From Stackebrandtia nassauensis DSM 44728 (GTDB taxonomy: Bacteria > Actinomycetota > Actinomycetes > Mycobacteriales > Micromonosporaceae), in assembly GCF_000024545.1 (NCBI RefSeq), contig NC_013947.1, positions 2,790,001 through 2,854,000 on the forward strand: DNA of 64,000 bases. Reading direction: 5' to 3'. Within the stretch, counting starts at the first letter, position 1. Every line of letters begins with the position of its first letter. Shown here piece after piece: positions 26,497-35,233 of the stretch. The notes under the pieces are model-generated. The model did no database searches and was not told the DNA's origin. It saw only the letters and a list, made by a program, of their open reading frames with translations. A program made the translations under genes and the position numbers.

Positions 26497-26527
26497 GGGG
26501 CGCCGAACTTGAACGATTCGGCGCCCC
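26497..26527. terminator. Bidirectional terminator, DUF418-B / membrane protein
   Basis: A perfect 11-bp stem (26497-26507 with 26517-26527) with a 9-base loop, between convergent genes. Confidence 0.8.
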
Positions 26528-26557
26528 TTACTGGCTGCGGCTGTTCGACTTGTTCGT

Positions 26558-27592
26558 TCAGGCGGGGGACGGGCTTCGCTCGGGTTCGGTCTCGATGTGT
26601 GGCGCCTCTTGGGCTTTGCGGCGCTTGGCGCTGGAGATCGTGGTGCCGATGGCGTACATGAGGACTCCGACGGCCACCCAGACAGCGAGCACCCAGATCG
26701 CTTGGGTGGAGCCGGTTCCGTCGAAGAAGCCGGTGGAGCGCAGTAGGGTGCCGGTGGCTCCTGGGGGGAGTAGTTGTCCCACCGTCGACCAGCCGGTAGG
26801 GAGCAGTTCGGGGGCACTTGCCAGGCCGGACAGCGGATTGCCCAGCAGGATGAGGGTCGCGGCACCGAGCCCCAGTCCGGCTTTGCCCAGTACCGCATGC
26901 AATCCCAGCACCATCCAGGCGGCGGCGGATATGCCCAGCGCTCCGGCCGCGGTGTTGATCCAGTAGTCACCGGCGATGGATCCGAACCAGAACTGCAGGA
27001 TCGCGATGAGGGTCGCCGCTGCCACGCTGGTGAGGACGATGAGGCCGATGACCTGTCGGAGCGTGCCGACCACTGTCAGGGCCAGCATGATCGCGGAGAT
27101 GTATCCGGCCAGGGCGAGTGGTAGTGCCCCGGCCGCTAGGCCGCGCTGGTTGGGGTCGTCATCGGCGGCCGGGTGTACGTCCTCGACCGGTACTTTCGCG
27201 CCCGACTCGGCGCTCATCTTGGCCGCCATCTGGGTCAGCATTGTGGAGACCGCGGGGCTGGCAGCGCTGGCTGTGTACATGGTCATTCCTTGTGGGCCAA
27301 TGACTATGGCGCCGTAGACCTCGCGGTCGTCGATGAGTTCGCGTGCCTCGTCCTCGGTTTCGATGACGGTGAGGTCGAAGGTCTCGGCGTCCTTGGCCTC
27401 GAGTTGGTCGGCCACTTGCTCGGCGGCGGTGGCGGGTCCGGCCACGGCCAGGGGAATGTCGTGCGGCTCGGATTTGAGCGCGGGGAGGGCGAAGGCCAGC
27501 AGGATCACGGTCAGTAGAGCGACCAGACCCAGGATCGAGATGCCGATCTTCAGCCAGGGGGTCGGTGTGGCCGATGGATTTTGGGTGGACAT
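26558..27592 (-). CDS. Membrane protein, DUF3533/ABC-2 permease-like
   Basis: A 344-residue protein with one N-terminal helix (about 14-36), a roughly 120-residue extracytoplasmic domain (LAVAGPATAAEQVADQL, then YGAIVIGPQGMTMYTASAASP), and five to six C-terminal helices. This layout is that of YhgE/Pip, DUF3533 and ABC-2-type membrane proteins. No ATPase partner gene is adjacent. The ATG at 27592 has TTGGAG 8 bases upstream; a GTG 9 bases earlier lacks room for a ribosome site. It diverges from a TetR gene across two identical-type 19-bp operators, so it is almost certainly the TetR target. Export of, or tolerance to, a ligand is inferred. Confidence 0.75.
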   Translation of the reverse strand: MSTQNPSATPTPWLKIGISILGLVALLTVILLAFALPALKSEPHDIPLAVAGPATAAEQVADQLEAKDAETFDLTVIETEDEARELIDDREVYGAIVIGPQGMTMYTASAASPAVSTMLTQMAAKMSAESGAKVPVEDVHPAADDDPNQRGLAAGALPLALAGYISAIMLALTVVGTLRQVIGLIVLTSVAAATLIAILQFWFGSIAGDYWINTAAGALGISAAAWMVLGLHAVLGKAGLGLGAATLILLGNPLSGLASAPELLPTGWSTVGQLLPPGATGTLLRSTGFFDGTGSTQAIWVLAVWVAVGVLMYAIGTTISSAKRRKAQEAPHIETEPERSPSPA

Positions 27593-27627
27593 GGTAGGCA
27601 CTCCAAGAAGTAGTCACGATGCCAAGT

Positions 27628-27646
27628 AAGAGACGGTTAGTCTCTT
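27628..27646. promoter_or_regulatory. TetR operator 1
   Basis: A 19-bp inverted repeat, AAGAGAC-GGTTA-GTCTCTT, 35 bases upstream of the membrane-protein start. A TATAAT hexamer begins at its last base (27646-27651), so bound repressor would cover the promoter. Confidence 0.8.
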
Positions 27647-27671
27647 ATAATCGACAGTAGTGTGCGAAATT

Positions 27672-27690
27672 AAGAGACGCAACGTCTCTT
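27672..27690. promoter_or_regulatory. TetR operator 2
   Basis: A 19-bp inverted repeat with perfect 8-bp arms, AAGAGACG-CAA-CGTCTCTT. Its centre lies 44 bp from operator 1, about four helical turns. Confidence 0.85.
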
Positions 27691-27718
27691 GAGGGAAGAT
27701 GTTGAGGTGTCCGACACC

Positions 27719-28339
27719 ATGACCGAAGGCAGCGACGAGTTGACCGAGCCCGCCAAACGGCGGCGGGGTAAGGAATTGGAGGCGGCGATCCTGGCGGCCG
27801 CCTGGGAGGAGCTGCTTGAGGTCGGCTATTCCGGATTCCACATTGAGAACGTCGCGGCGCGGGCGCAGACCGGCAAGGCCGTGCTGTACCGACGGTGGTC
27901 GAGCCGCGCCGAGTTGGTGTTGGCCGTGGTGTCCAGCAGGGCCCCCGACAAGGATGAGGTCCCGAACACCGGAGACCTGCGCACCGATGTGATCGCGCTG
28001 ATGACCTGGATGGCCGGACGGCTGTTGCCGGTCGGGCGTGACGTGACGCTGGGGTTGGTATCCGAGGTCTATCGGAACCCGGAGCTGTCCGAGCGATTGC
28101 GCGCGCTGATCGTGGAGACGTTTCAGCACCGGACGATGGGGCCGATCATCGACCGGGCCGTGGAACGGGGGCAGGTGGACCGTGACCGGGTCACCCTGCG
28201 CGTGGTCACCCTGCCGATCGACCTGATGCGCAACGACATGCTGCTGTACGGGACAGCGTCCGAGGACTCCATCACGGAGATCGTGGACCAGATATTCCTG
28301 CCCGTCATCGGATATCGCGGACGAACCGACGCGGGTTAA
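27719..28339 (+). CDS. TetR/AcrR family repressor
   Basis: A 206-residue TetR-type regulator. The HTH is at about 17-62 (RGKELEAAILAAAWEELLEVGYSGFHIENVAARAQTGKAVLYRRWSSRAELV), with the typical GKAVLYRRW recognition helix. The C-terminal ligand domain resembles TetR_C_11-type members (GRLLPVGRDVTLGLVSEVYRNPELSERLRA). The ATG at 27719 follows GAGGTG; a GTG at 27707 behind AGGGAA is a reasonable alternative. Two operators upstream point to autoregulation and control of the divergent membrane protein. The stop is one base from the convergent hydrolase stop. Confidence 0.92.
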   Translation: MTEGSDELTEPAKRRRGKELEAAILAAAWEELLEVGYSGFHIENVAARAQTGKAVLYRRWSSRAELVLAVVSSRAPDKDEVPNTGDLRTDVIALMTWMAGRLLPVGRDVTLGLVSEVYRNPELSERLRALIVETFQHRTMGPIIDRAVERGQVDRDRVTLRVVTLPIDLMRNDMLLYGTASEDSITEIVDQIFLPVIGYRGRTDAG

Positions 28340-28340
28340 C

Positions 28341-29864
28341 TCAACGTGGGTCGACGTGCTCCACTTCGTCGTACTCACCGGCGACGATGCGGCCCAGGTT
28401 TCGCAGGGATTCCGTTCCCTCCTTGTAGTACTCGGAGTGGCCCCCGGCGCCGTCGGTGGCGAACCGCTCGCCGCCGAAGTCGCTCTCGGCCGGGTTGGCG
28501 CCGTGGATGGACATGTAGCTGATCGGGTCGCCCGCCGACGCTCCGGCCCAGACGTGGTTCGGGTCGGTGTTCAGTTCGTCGACGTTCTCGATGGAGGGCC
28601 TGTCGGAGTTGAGGTAGCCGCCTGGACCGGGGAGTGGTGGGTCTACCTTGGAGTCCGGTTCGAATCCGATGCCGGGGCTGCCCACGGCGACCAGGTCGTC
28701 GACCTTCATGCCGCGCGAGTCGGCCGATCCGGCCACTGTGGAACCGTAGGAGTGGCCGATGACCGTCGTGTGGCCGTCGCCGCCCTGGTTGGTGGCGTCC
28801 AGGCCGCGGGTGAAGTCGCGCAGGTCGCCGGCGCCGTTGAGGGCACGACCCTCGTCGTACGCCTCGACGTAGCCCTGGGGCGCGTCGTAGCCCATCCACA
28901 CGATGGAGGACACCGAGCCGTTGCCCTCCTGCATGGCCTGGTCCCGTAGGTCGGCGGCGTTGGCGAGCAGGCCGCCCCCGGCGACGTTGCCGAGGTCCGT
29001 GCCGGTGCCGGGGACGTTCACCGCGGTGTGGTCCGCCGTGTCGGGGTTGCCGATCGCGGCGATGGCCTTGCCGTCCGAGCCCTTCCCGGGTTCGTAGCCC
29101 AGCAGGTAGATCTCGTCGCCCTTCGCGCCGTCGCGGGAGTCCTCGATGCGGTCGAGCAGCATCTTGGCGAACTTGTTGTCCCCGCCCTTGGCGTCCTGAC
29201 GGAGCGAGTCCATATTGGCTTCGTGGCGCGCCTCGGCGGGAATGCCGTCCAGGTTCCCGATCTCCTTGGGGAACTTCTTTATGTAGGCGTCCTGTTCGGC
29301 CTTGCTCAGCGAGTCCCACCACTTCTTGACGTCCTCGGCGCTGTCGCCCTTCCCGTTGGGGATGTCCTTCTTGCTGGCCGGGTCGATCTCGCCCACCGCC
29401 GCTGAGGCTTTGTCGTCGGCTTCGTTGGCCATGCGCAGGGCGTCGTCGATGATCTCGGCGGCCTGCCTGGCCAGGAAGGCGTTCTGGTTCGCCATCGTCG
29501 GGTTGTCGGCCGGGGGAGTGGTCACCGTGCCGTCGGGGCCGATCGTGACCTCGGTGCCCGCCACCAGGTCGTGTGCGTCCGCGAGGCGTTCCTTGGCGGC
29601 CTGGAGTCCGTCCACGAGGTCGTCCAGCGTCGCCTGGCCGCGCTTGAACGCGTCGGACGCGTCGAAGAGTGGGGACTGCTGGTCGCTGATCAAGGACGAC
29701 GCCAAGCCCGCGTCGAGGCCCGCCCACATTCCGGCGGGGATGTCGGCCTTGCCGCCCACCTCGCCCGCGCGCTCGGTGAGGGCTTTGGACAGGTTTCCCG
29801 AGGTGGTCGCCGCGGTGGAGAGCTTTGAGGTGTCCATGTTGAGCAACTGGGAGTAGTTGACCAT
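28341..29864 (-). CDS. DUF1023-type alpha/beta hydrolase with helical N-terminus
   Basis: A 507-residue protein. Residues 1-230 are predicted mostly helical (MVNYSQLLNMDTSKLSTAATTSGNLSKALTERAGEV), resembling WXG100-type or EspA-like helical modules. The C-terminal half is an alpha/beta-hydrolase with nucleophile elbow TTVIGHSYGST, a later Asp and GGHSEYY near the end as the His. DUF1023 hydrolases of this form are common in actinobacteria, often beside type VII secretion genes; such genes lie 2.4 kb away. No classical signal peptide is present, so secretion, if any, would be type VII. The ATG at 29864 follows GAAGGA at good spacing; an earlier start at 29960 is less likely. Substrate unknown. 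Confidence 0.8.
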   Translation of the reverse strand: MVNYSQLLNMDTSKLSTAATTSGNLSKALTERAGEVGGKADIPAGMWAGLDAGLASSLISDQQSPLFDASDAFKRGQATLDDLVDGLQAAKERLADAHDLVAGTEVTIGPDGTVTTPPADNPTMANQNAFLARQAAEIIDDALRMANEADDKASAAVGEIDPASKKDIPNGKGDSAEDVKKWWDSLSKAEQDAYIKKFPKEIGNLDGIPAEARHEANMDSLRQDAKGGDNKFAKMLLDRIEDSRDGAKGDEIYLLGYEPGKGSDGKAIAAIGNPDTADHTAVNVPGTGTDLGNVAGGGLLANAADLRDQAMQEGNGSVSSIVWMGYDAPQGYVEAYDEGRALNGAGDLRDFTRGLDATNQGGDGHTTVIGHSYGSTVAGSADSRGMKVDDLVAVGSPGIGFEPDSKVDPPLPGPGGYLNSDRPSIENVDELNTDPNHVWAGASAGDPISYMSIHGANPAESDFGGERFATDGAGGHSEYYKEGTESLRNLGRIVAGEYDEVEHVDPR

Positions 29865-30143
29865 GTCGGTCCTTCGGGGGCTGGCGCCGTGGCGGCGTCG
29901 GCTTGTGGGAGCGTTCCCAACGACGGTAACGGATCGGGGAGGCCGCGAGGGGACGGGCAATGTGGATGTATGGGCGGATTATGGAGAGTGGCGTCTATGC
30001 GTCAGGGCCACTATTTGTCCGCGTTTTCGGCAACCGGTGCTCGGTGGCCAAGCGTTTGTTGATTAGGACGAGGACGAGCTAGTGGGCGCGCGACGACCGC
30101 AGGGGCAGTGTCGGACGCGAAGGCCACGGATTGAGAGCGACCT
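29865..30143. other. Intergenic region, divergent promoters
   Basis: A 279-base gap between the divergent hydrolase and glycosyltransferase genes. It holds the hydrolase Shine-Dalgarno and a locally AT-richer stretch (29990-30060). I see no convincing repeat or small gene. Confidence 0.4.
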
Positions 30144-32180
30144 TTGAAGATCACTTTCCTGACTCACTCGGTGGATCACGTCGGGGGCACGATACGCGCC
30201 ACGCTCAACACGGCGTCGACCCTGGCCGATCTCGGCCACGAGGTGGAGATTGTCAATGTCTTCCGGTACCGGGGGACCCCGCACTTCACCCCCGATCCCC
30301 GAGTCGGCATTCGCCACCTCGTCGACCGGACCGCCCGGTCGCCGTGGACGCTGACCGGGGTCGCCGACCGGCTGCGGTCGCGCCGGGGTTCGCGGGTGTA
30401 TCCGGCCGGGGACACCCGCGCCGGTGAGTTCAACCGGCTGACCGACAAGCGGGTGGCCGAGTTCCTGGGGGACTGCGGCTCCGACGTCATCGTCGGCACC
30501 CGCCCCGGCCTCAACGTCTACGTGGCCCGGTTCTCGCCGCGCTCGGCCGTGACCGTCGCGCAGGAGCACCTGTTCTACGACCACCACAAACCCCGGCTGC
30601 GGGACGCGATGTCGCGTGAGTACTCCAGTCTGGACGCGATGGTGACCGTCAGCGAGGCCGACGCGAACAACTACCGGCGGCACATGCCGCACCTGGCCAG
30701 CCGGATCCGGTTCATTCCGAACTCGATCCAGCCGACGCCGCTGCCGCCCTCCGTTGTGGACTCCAAGGTCATCGTCGCGGCGGGCCGGATCGCCCGCCCG
30801 AAGCGCTTCGACATGCTGCTGCGCATCTTCGCCCGCGTGCATCGCCGCCACCCGGACTGGAGCCTGCGCATCTACGGCACCGGCAGGCACCTGAAGGCGA
30901 TCCGCGATCTCGTCACCGACCTCGACCTGGGTGACGCGGTGTCGTTGATGGGCCAGGTGACCCCGTTGGACGCCGAATGGGTGAAGGGTTCCATCGCGGT
31001 GGTCACCTCGAAGTACGAGTCCTTCGGGCTGACGCTCGTCGAGGCCATGGACTGCGGGCTTCCGGTGGTGTCCACCGCCTGCGACTACGGCCCGCCCGAG
31101 ATCGTCGACCATGAGGTGGACGGACTGCTGTCGCCGGTCAAGGACGAGGACGCCGTCACCGAGAACCTGTGTCGGCTCATCGAGGACGACAGCTTGCGAA
31201 AACGCATGTCCGCCAACGCTTTGCGCAAGGCACGCAAGTACTTTCCCAGCGAGATCGGAGCCCGCTACGAGGCCCTGTTCCACAGTCTCGTCTCGCAGAA
31301 GCACCGCACGCCACCGCGTGGCGCCCGGATTCCGGACCGGACCCCGCCGCGGGGCGCCCGCATCCCGGTGGGGGTCGGTGGCGGCGGTGGCGCGCTGCCG
31401 GAGCCCCCGACCCCGCCTCCCGGCATCGAACCGCCCGACGACACCGTCAACTGCCTGGCCAGGTCCTTCGACGACCTGACCCTGACGGCCAGACGCGGCG
31501 CCCGCGGCCGGTTCACCCTGGAATCCGGGACACACGCGCCGATCGCGGTGCCGGAGGGCACGGACATCCGGCTCGACTCGGCGTTCTGTGGTCGGCTGCC
31601 GGAGGGCTGGTGGCGGCTGTTCCGGGACGGCGAACCGGTCGAGGCCGGTCGCGTCGACTCGCGGGCGCTGTTGCGCCGCCCCGGTTTCCTGCCCCGATCG
31701 GTCGTGGTGCCCTGTTCGGACGACGGGCAGCTGGCGCTGCGGGTGTGGCGACGCGAGACCTACGCCGAGCTGCGCACGGTCCGGTGGGAGCAGGGTCGGC
31801 TTCAGGTTGACGGCGACATGCTCGGTCCGCTGTGGGACAAGATGGAGGTTCAGGTTCTCGCGAAGCTGCGCCACAAGGGTCGCGCTCACCATTGGCCGGC
31901 GGCCATCGACGCGTCCGGGGCGTTCTCCTGCACGATCGAGGTGGACGATCTGGCGGCGACCCGGGTTGGCAGCGCCGACCTGTGGGACCTGTGGCTCGCC
32001 GACGTGGCCGGGGAGCACGCGCCGGTTCGGCTGGCGAGGTTCTTCGACGACATCACCAATCGCAAGAAGACGCAGCTGTACGCGCACAAGATGGTCAACG
32101 ACCGGCTTGGCCGGCATCGCGTGCACCCGTACTACAACATCGACAACGAGTTGTCGATAAAGGTCGAGGAGTCCGACTAG
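30144..32180 (+). CDS. GT4 glycosyltransferase with C-terminal accessory domain
   Basis: A 678-residue protein. Residues 1-375 form a GT-B glycosyltransferase: the N-terminal VDHVGGTIRATLNTASTLADLGHEVEIVNVFR, the nucleotide-sugar site GRIARPKRFDMLLRIFARV, and the family 4 motif ESFGLTLVEAMDCGLPVVSTACDYGPPEIV with the E-x7-E pair. A Pro/Arg/Gly linker (about 387-430) contains a tandem repeat (TPPRGARIP, twice). A beta-rich C-terminal domain of 240 residues resembles the accessory domain of poly(glycerol-phosphate)-type glycosyltransferases. A wall polymer or teichoic-acid-like substrate is therefore possible. The start is a TTG (MKITFLTHSVDHVGG) matching the usual GT4 beginning; the ribosome site GAGAGCG is weak. 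Confidence 0.88.
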   Translation: MKITFLTHSVDHVGGTIRATLNTASTLADLGHEVEIVNVFRYRGTPHFTPDPRVGIRHLVDRTARSPWTLTGVADRLRSRRGSRVYPAGDTRAGEFNRLTDKRVAEFLGDCGSDVIVGTRPGLNVYVARFSPRSAVTVAQEHLFYDHHKPRLRDAMSREYSSLDAMVTVSEADANNYRRHMPHLASRIRFIPNSIQPTPLPPSVVDSKVIVAAGRIARPKRFDMLLRIFARVHRRHPDWSLRIYGTGRHLKAIRDLVTDLDLGDAVSLMGQVTPLDAEWVKGSIAVVTSKYESFGLTLVEAMDCGLPVVSTACDYGPPEIVDHEVDGLLSPVKDEDAVTENLCRLIEDDSLRKRMSANALRKARKYFPSEIGARYEALFHSLVSQKHRTPPRGARIPDRTPPRGARIPVGVGGGGGALPEPPTPPPGIEPPDDTVNCLARSFDDLTLTARRGARGRFTLESGTHAPIAVPEGTDIRLDSAFCGRLPEGWWRLFRDGEPVEAGRVDSRALLRRPGFLPRSVVVPCSDDGQLALRVWRRETYAELRTVRWEQGRLQVDGDMLGPLWDKMEVQVLAKLRHKGRAHHWPAAIDASGAFSCTIEVDDLAATRVGSADLWDLWLADVAGEHAPVRLARFFDDITNRKKTQLYAHKMVNDRLGRHRVHPYYNIDNELSIKVEESD

Positions 32181-32282
32181 GCGCTAACCCGTCACCCATC
32201 TCGCGTCCGGGACCAGTCCCGGCATGCCCGAAATACCTTTGCCGAAACCCAGGGCTTCAGCTTGTCAGGGAAGGACAAAGGG

Positions 32283-32732
32283 ATGAACGACCGACCGACC
32301 GCGAGTTCCGGCGATTCGGGATCCGACAGACCGGACATACCGGCGGACGCGGTATCCCTTGACCGAAAGGACATGTTCGGGCTCGCCGAGGCGCTGCGAT
32401 CGGACTCCGAGCAGTTCCTGGAGCGCGCCCGTGAGATCGCCGCCGTCATCGGCTCGGGCAACACCGGCCACCGCGAAGACCGGCCCTGGGGTGCGGATCC
32501 TCGTAACCTTCCCGCGCAACCGATCGTGGAGTTCCACAACGAACTCGCCGATCGGGCACAGCGGCTGCTGGACTCGGTGGGCACCGGGATGTCCAACCTC
32601 AGTGGCATCACCGACGCGATCGTCGCCCGGTTCAGCGACCAGGACGCGCTGAACTCCGCCACGGTGCCGCAGATCAGCAGCGTCACGCGTTTGGATGTGC
32701 CGTCCCAAGAGTCATCCCCGAGCGATCAATAG
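32283..32732 (+). CDS. Small helical protein of the type VII-like cassette
   Basis: A 149-residue soluble protein with no recognised domain. Residues 30-65 and 80-115 are amphipathic helices (LDRKDMFGLAEALRSDSEQFLERAREIAAVI, NELADRAQRLLDSVGTGMSNL), a helical-hairpin pattern seen in WXG100-like partners, though no WXG motif is present. The N-terminus is acidic and disordered. AAGGAC lies upstream of the ATG. Only 9 bases separate it from the next gene, which does carry a WTG motif. A chaperone or heterodimer partner role is inferred from context. Confidence 0.65.
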   Translation: MNDRPTASSGDSGSDRPDIPADAVSLDRKDMFGLAEALRSDSEQFLERAREIAAVIGSGNTGHREDRPWGADPRNLPAQPIVEFHNELADRAQRLLDSVGTGMSNLSGITDAIVARFSDQDALNSATVPQISSVTRLDVPSQESSPSDQ

Positions 32733-32741
32733 GAGCACCCC

Positions 32742-33893
32742 TTGGCAACGTTCAACTCCTACACAGTGGACGAGATTCGGGAGATCGTCGACCCGGATCA
32801 TCCCGAGACGCTTCTGGAACAGGCCAAAGGCTGGGCGGAGATGGCCGACCTGTTGTCGGAATACGGCGTGCTCCTGGAACAGCGCCTGGAACTGGTGGAG
32901 GACTCCTGGACCGGCGACGCGGCCAGGTTGTACTTCGACGAGGTCAAGCGAATGCAGGAGTACATAGAGGAATCCGCCGAACGGGCGACGACCAACGCGG
33001 GGCTGTGGTTCCTCATCGGCACCCTGGCCGGGATCGCCAAACACGACGTCAGCTACATCCACAAACTGTGGAAGGACCTGGACAACGTCACCGACGCCGT
33101 CGGCCTGGGGTTCATCCTCGAGGCCATCGGCGTGGACAAGGCGGTCGAGGACTTCAAACGCATGCCCTACGACGTGGCGTCCCGGCAGATCATGGAGGCG
33201 ACGGCGACGGCCGCCGAAGAGTCGTACTCACAGATGCGCGACTTCGAGGAGTTCAAGCCGCCGCCGGACGTGGACGGTTCCGGACCGACGTTGCAGTCGG
33301 TGTCGGCGGTCGCGCCGCCCGGGGGAGCGGTCTCGCTGCCGTCGACGACGATCGTGTCCAACGCGGCGATGCCGCCACTGGGTCCGGTGGCGATGCGCCC
33401 CGTGGTGCCGGGTGTCATCGGCAGCCGACCGGGCATGACCTCCATGCCGCGTCCGATGATGGGGCCGGGCCACACGGTCCGGCCGGTGATCGGACAGCGG
33501 ACGGGCGAGTCCCAGCAGACGAAGACCCCGGGACGGCTCATCGGTCGCTACGGGGTCGTCAGTGCCACCCCCGACGTCGACATGCGGGACCCGAAGGCGA
33601 GCCGAATCCACTATGGTGGCGACGACGTGAACCGCGGTGTCATCAAGAACAACGACCCGCAGCGCGCGGCCGAGGAGGCCCGGTTCAAGTTGGAGGAAGA
33701 GGTTCTTCGCTTGCGGGAACGCGCTTTCGCCCATCGCGCGGACGACCTCACTCCCGCTCACACGCAGCACGTGCTTCCCGGAATCGTCGGAGACGACTCC
33801 GGATGGGACAGGAAGACGCACGATCCCGGTCCGGTGGCCTTCGAGATGCGACGCCGCCCTGACCGCGACGACGACGCGTGGACGGTGATCTGA
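32742..33893 (+). CDS. WXG100/PPE-like type VII secretion protein
   Basis: A 383-residue protein starting at TTG with AGGAG 7 bases upstream. Residues 1-105 read as a WXG100/PPE-like helical hairpin with W56-T-G58 at the turn (VEDSWTGDAARLYFDEV). A hydrophobic segment at about 85-100 and a Pro/Met/Gly-rich middle (about 195-260) follow, then a charged helix (RAAEEARFKLEEEVLRLRERAF). Such proteins are secreted by, or associate with, ESX/type VII systems. No EccC, EccD or MycP gene is in the window, so the secretion machinery must be elsewhere. A strong terminator separates it from the convergent cassette. Confidence 0.75.
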   Translation: MATFNSYTVDEIREIVDPDHPETLLEQAKGWAEMADLLSEYGVLLEQRLELVEDSWTGDAARLYFDEVKRMQEYIEESAERATTNAGLWFLIGTLAGIAKHDVSYIHKLWKDLDNVTDAVGLGFILEAIGVDKAVEDFKRMPYDVASRQIMEATATAAEESYSQMRDFEEFKPPPDVDGSGPTLQSVSAVAPPGGAVSLPSTTIVSNAAMPPLGPVAMRPVVPGVIGSRPGMTSMPRPMMGPGHTVRPVIGQRTGESQQTKTPGRLIGRYGVVSATPDVDMRDPKASRIHYGGDDVNRGVIKNNDPQRAAEEARFKLEEEVLRLRERAFAHRADDLTPAHTQHVLPGIVGDDSGWDRKTHDPGPVAFEMRRRPDRDDDAWTVI

Positions 33894-33901
33894 CAACCGC
33901 T

Positions 33902-33933
33902 GAGGGCCCCGGGGAATTCTCCCCGGGGCCCTC
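33902..33933. terminator. Bidirectional terminator in the type VII-like cassette
   Basis: A perfect 13-bp stem (33902-33914 with 33921-33933) with loop AATTCT, followed by TTTCT on the plus strand. Confidence 0.85.
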
Positions 33934-33950
33934 TTTCTGGTCCGCTTGTG

Positions 33951-34883
33951 TCAGACCTTGACTTCGTCCCGATCCTTTTGCGACGCGGGGCTTTCCGAGG
34001 ACTCCTCGTCCTCCTCATCGTCTTCGTCGTCGTCCTGGTCCTCATCCTCGGACGGCTTGTACTCGTCGTTCTCGGATGACTGGTACTGATCCGTCGAGGT
34101 TCCCTCGGTGCCGCTGGCGCCACCGCTGGCCGAGGACATGGCCTCAGCGATAGTGGTGATGAGCCCCAGCGCCTGCGAGATGATGGGCATCAACTGCCCG
34201 ATCAGCGAGCCCAGCGAGTTCATGACGTTCGCCAGATCGGTGAGCAGCTTGGCGATCTGGGGAGCGTACTCGGCCACCAGCTCGATGAGACCCGCGATCG
34301 CCGCGGCGAGTCCGAGCGGGTTCATTGCCTGCGCCAGCAGGGGAATCGCCCTGGTGACCGCCTCGTTGACGAGCACGGTGACGTCTTGGCGCACGGCGTC
34401 GACGGCCTGCGCGCCCTGCTGGGCAGCCGTCCCGATGCCCTGGAAGCTGTTCCCGGCGCCCTCCACGGCGCTGGACTCGGTGTCCGTGGCGCCCCGATAC
34501 GCGGAGACCGCCTGCGAGTTCCAGTCCGCGCCGTCCGTGGCGACCGTGTCGCGCAGCGCCCGGCCCTGCGAGGAGAACTGTTCACCCACGTCGTTCCACG
34601 TCTGCGCGAACCCCTGGATCTTGCCCGGGTCACCCGCCAACTGGTTCATCGCCTGCTGAAGCGGAGCGAACAACTCTGCCGCCCAACCGAACCCGGACGA
34701 GGACAGCGAGCCGATGGGGTCAGCCACGACACCCTCGGACGAAGCGGCCTTCGGGCCGTTCGTCAGGCCCATGGACCAACCACCGGAGCGGATCTCGGTC
34801 AGTGTCTGCTCGATATAGGCGATGAGGGTGTCCACATCGCCGGTTCGACTGGAACTGTCGGTGTCGCTACTGTGGTCGTTCAC
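33951..34883 (-). CDS. WXG100-like protein with hydrophobic core and acidic tail
   Basis: A 310-residue protein. Around residues 105-150 the sequence QGRALRDTVATDGADWNSQAVSAYRGA carries a W-N-S turn, a variant of WXG, between two helices. Residues 175-255 are a run of hydrophobic helices rich in Ala/Leu/Ile. The last 50 residues are extremely acidic (EDEDQDDDEDDEEDEESSES). The start overlaps the upstream gene stop by 4 bases, so the three minus-strand genes 35628-33951 form one translationally coupled operon. It fits a type VII secretion substrate or effector of the WXG/LXG group. No toxin domain is recognised. Confidence 0.7.
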   Translation of the reverse strand: MNDHSSDTDSSSRTGDVDTLIAYIEQTLTEIRSGGWSMGLTNGPKAASSEGVVADPIGSLSSSGFGWAAELFAPLQQAMNQLAGDPGKIQGFAQTWNDVGEQFSSQGRALRDTVATDGADWNSQAVSAYRGATDTESSAVEGAGNSFQGIGTAAQQGAQAVDAVRQDVTVLVNEAVTRAIPLLAQAMNPLGLAAAIAGLIELVAEYAPQIAKLLTDLANVMNSLGSLIGQLMPIISQALGLITTIAEAMSSASGGASGTEGTSTDQYQSSENDEYKPSEDEDQDDDEDDEEDEESSESPASQKDRDEVKV

Positions 34884-35233
34884 GATTGCGCTCCGGTGAT
34901 CTCGTTAGTGCTCAGGCCCTGGGAGGTCTGGTCGATGCCCTGCCCCCCGTCCTGGTCGGTGTTGGTGTACGTGACGGCCAAACCGCAAACGGCCTGACTT
35001 TGTATGCCGACCGTTTCCTTGGCGGCGTTGATGAACCCCTTGGCGGCCTCTTCGGCCATGGACAGCAGGGGAACGACGAACGGCGCGAACAGCGGCCCGA
35101 AGGCGTCGGCACCGTCGGCGGCGGACACCGTGTTGGCGGTGTCCGCCACGGTACCCATCTGGCCCCCGATGGCGGCGATGTTGTCGCCATGGGCCACCAT
35201 TTTGGACGGAACGACATTCAACGGTTCATTCAT
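34880..35233 (-). CDS. DUF2580/EspC-like small ESX-associated protein
   Basis: A 117-residue helical protein resembling ESX-1 secretion-associated proteins of the EspC/DUF2580 group: an N-terminal helix (VVPSKMVAHGDNIAAIGGQMGTVADTANTV), a Gly/Asp turn (ADGADAFGPLF), and a second helix (SMAEEAAKGFINAAKETV). No WXG is present. It overlaps both neighbours by 4 bases. In mycobacteria EspC-type proteins are co-secreted with EspA; a similar co-dependence with the 310-residue partner is inferred. Confidence 0.7.
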   Translation of the reverse strand: MNEPLNVVPSKMVAHGDNIAAIGGQMGTVADTANTVSAADGADAFGPLFAPFVVPLLSMAEEAAKGFINAAKETVGIQSQAVCGLAVTYTNTDQDGGQGIDQTSQGLSTNEITGAQS

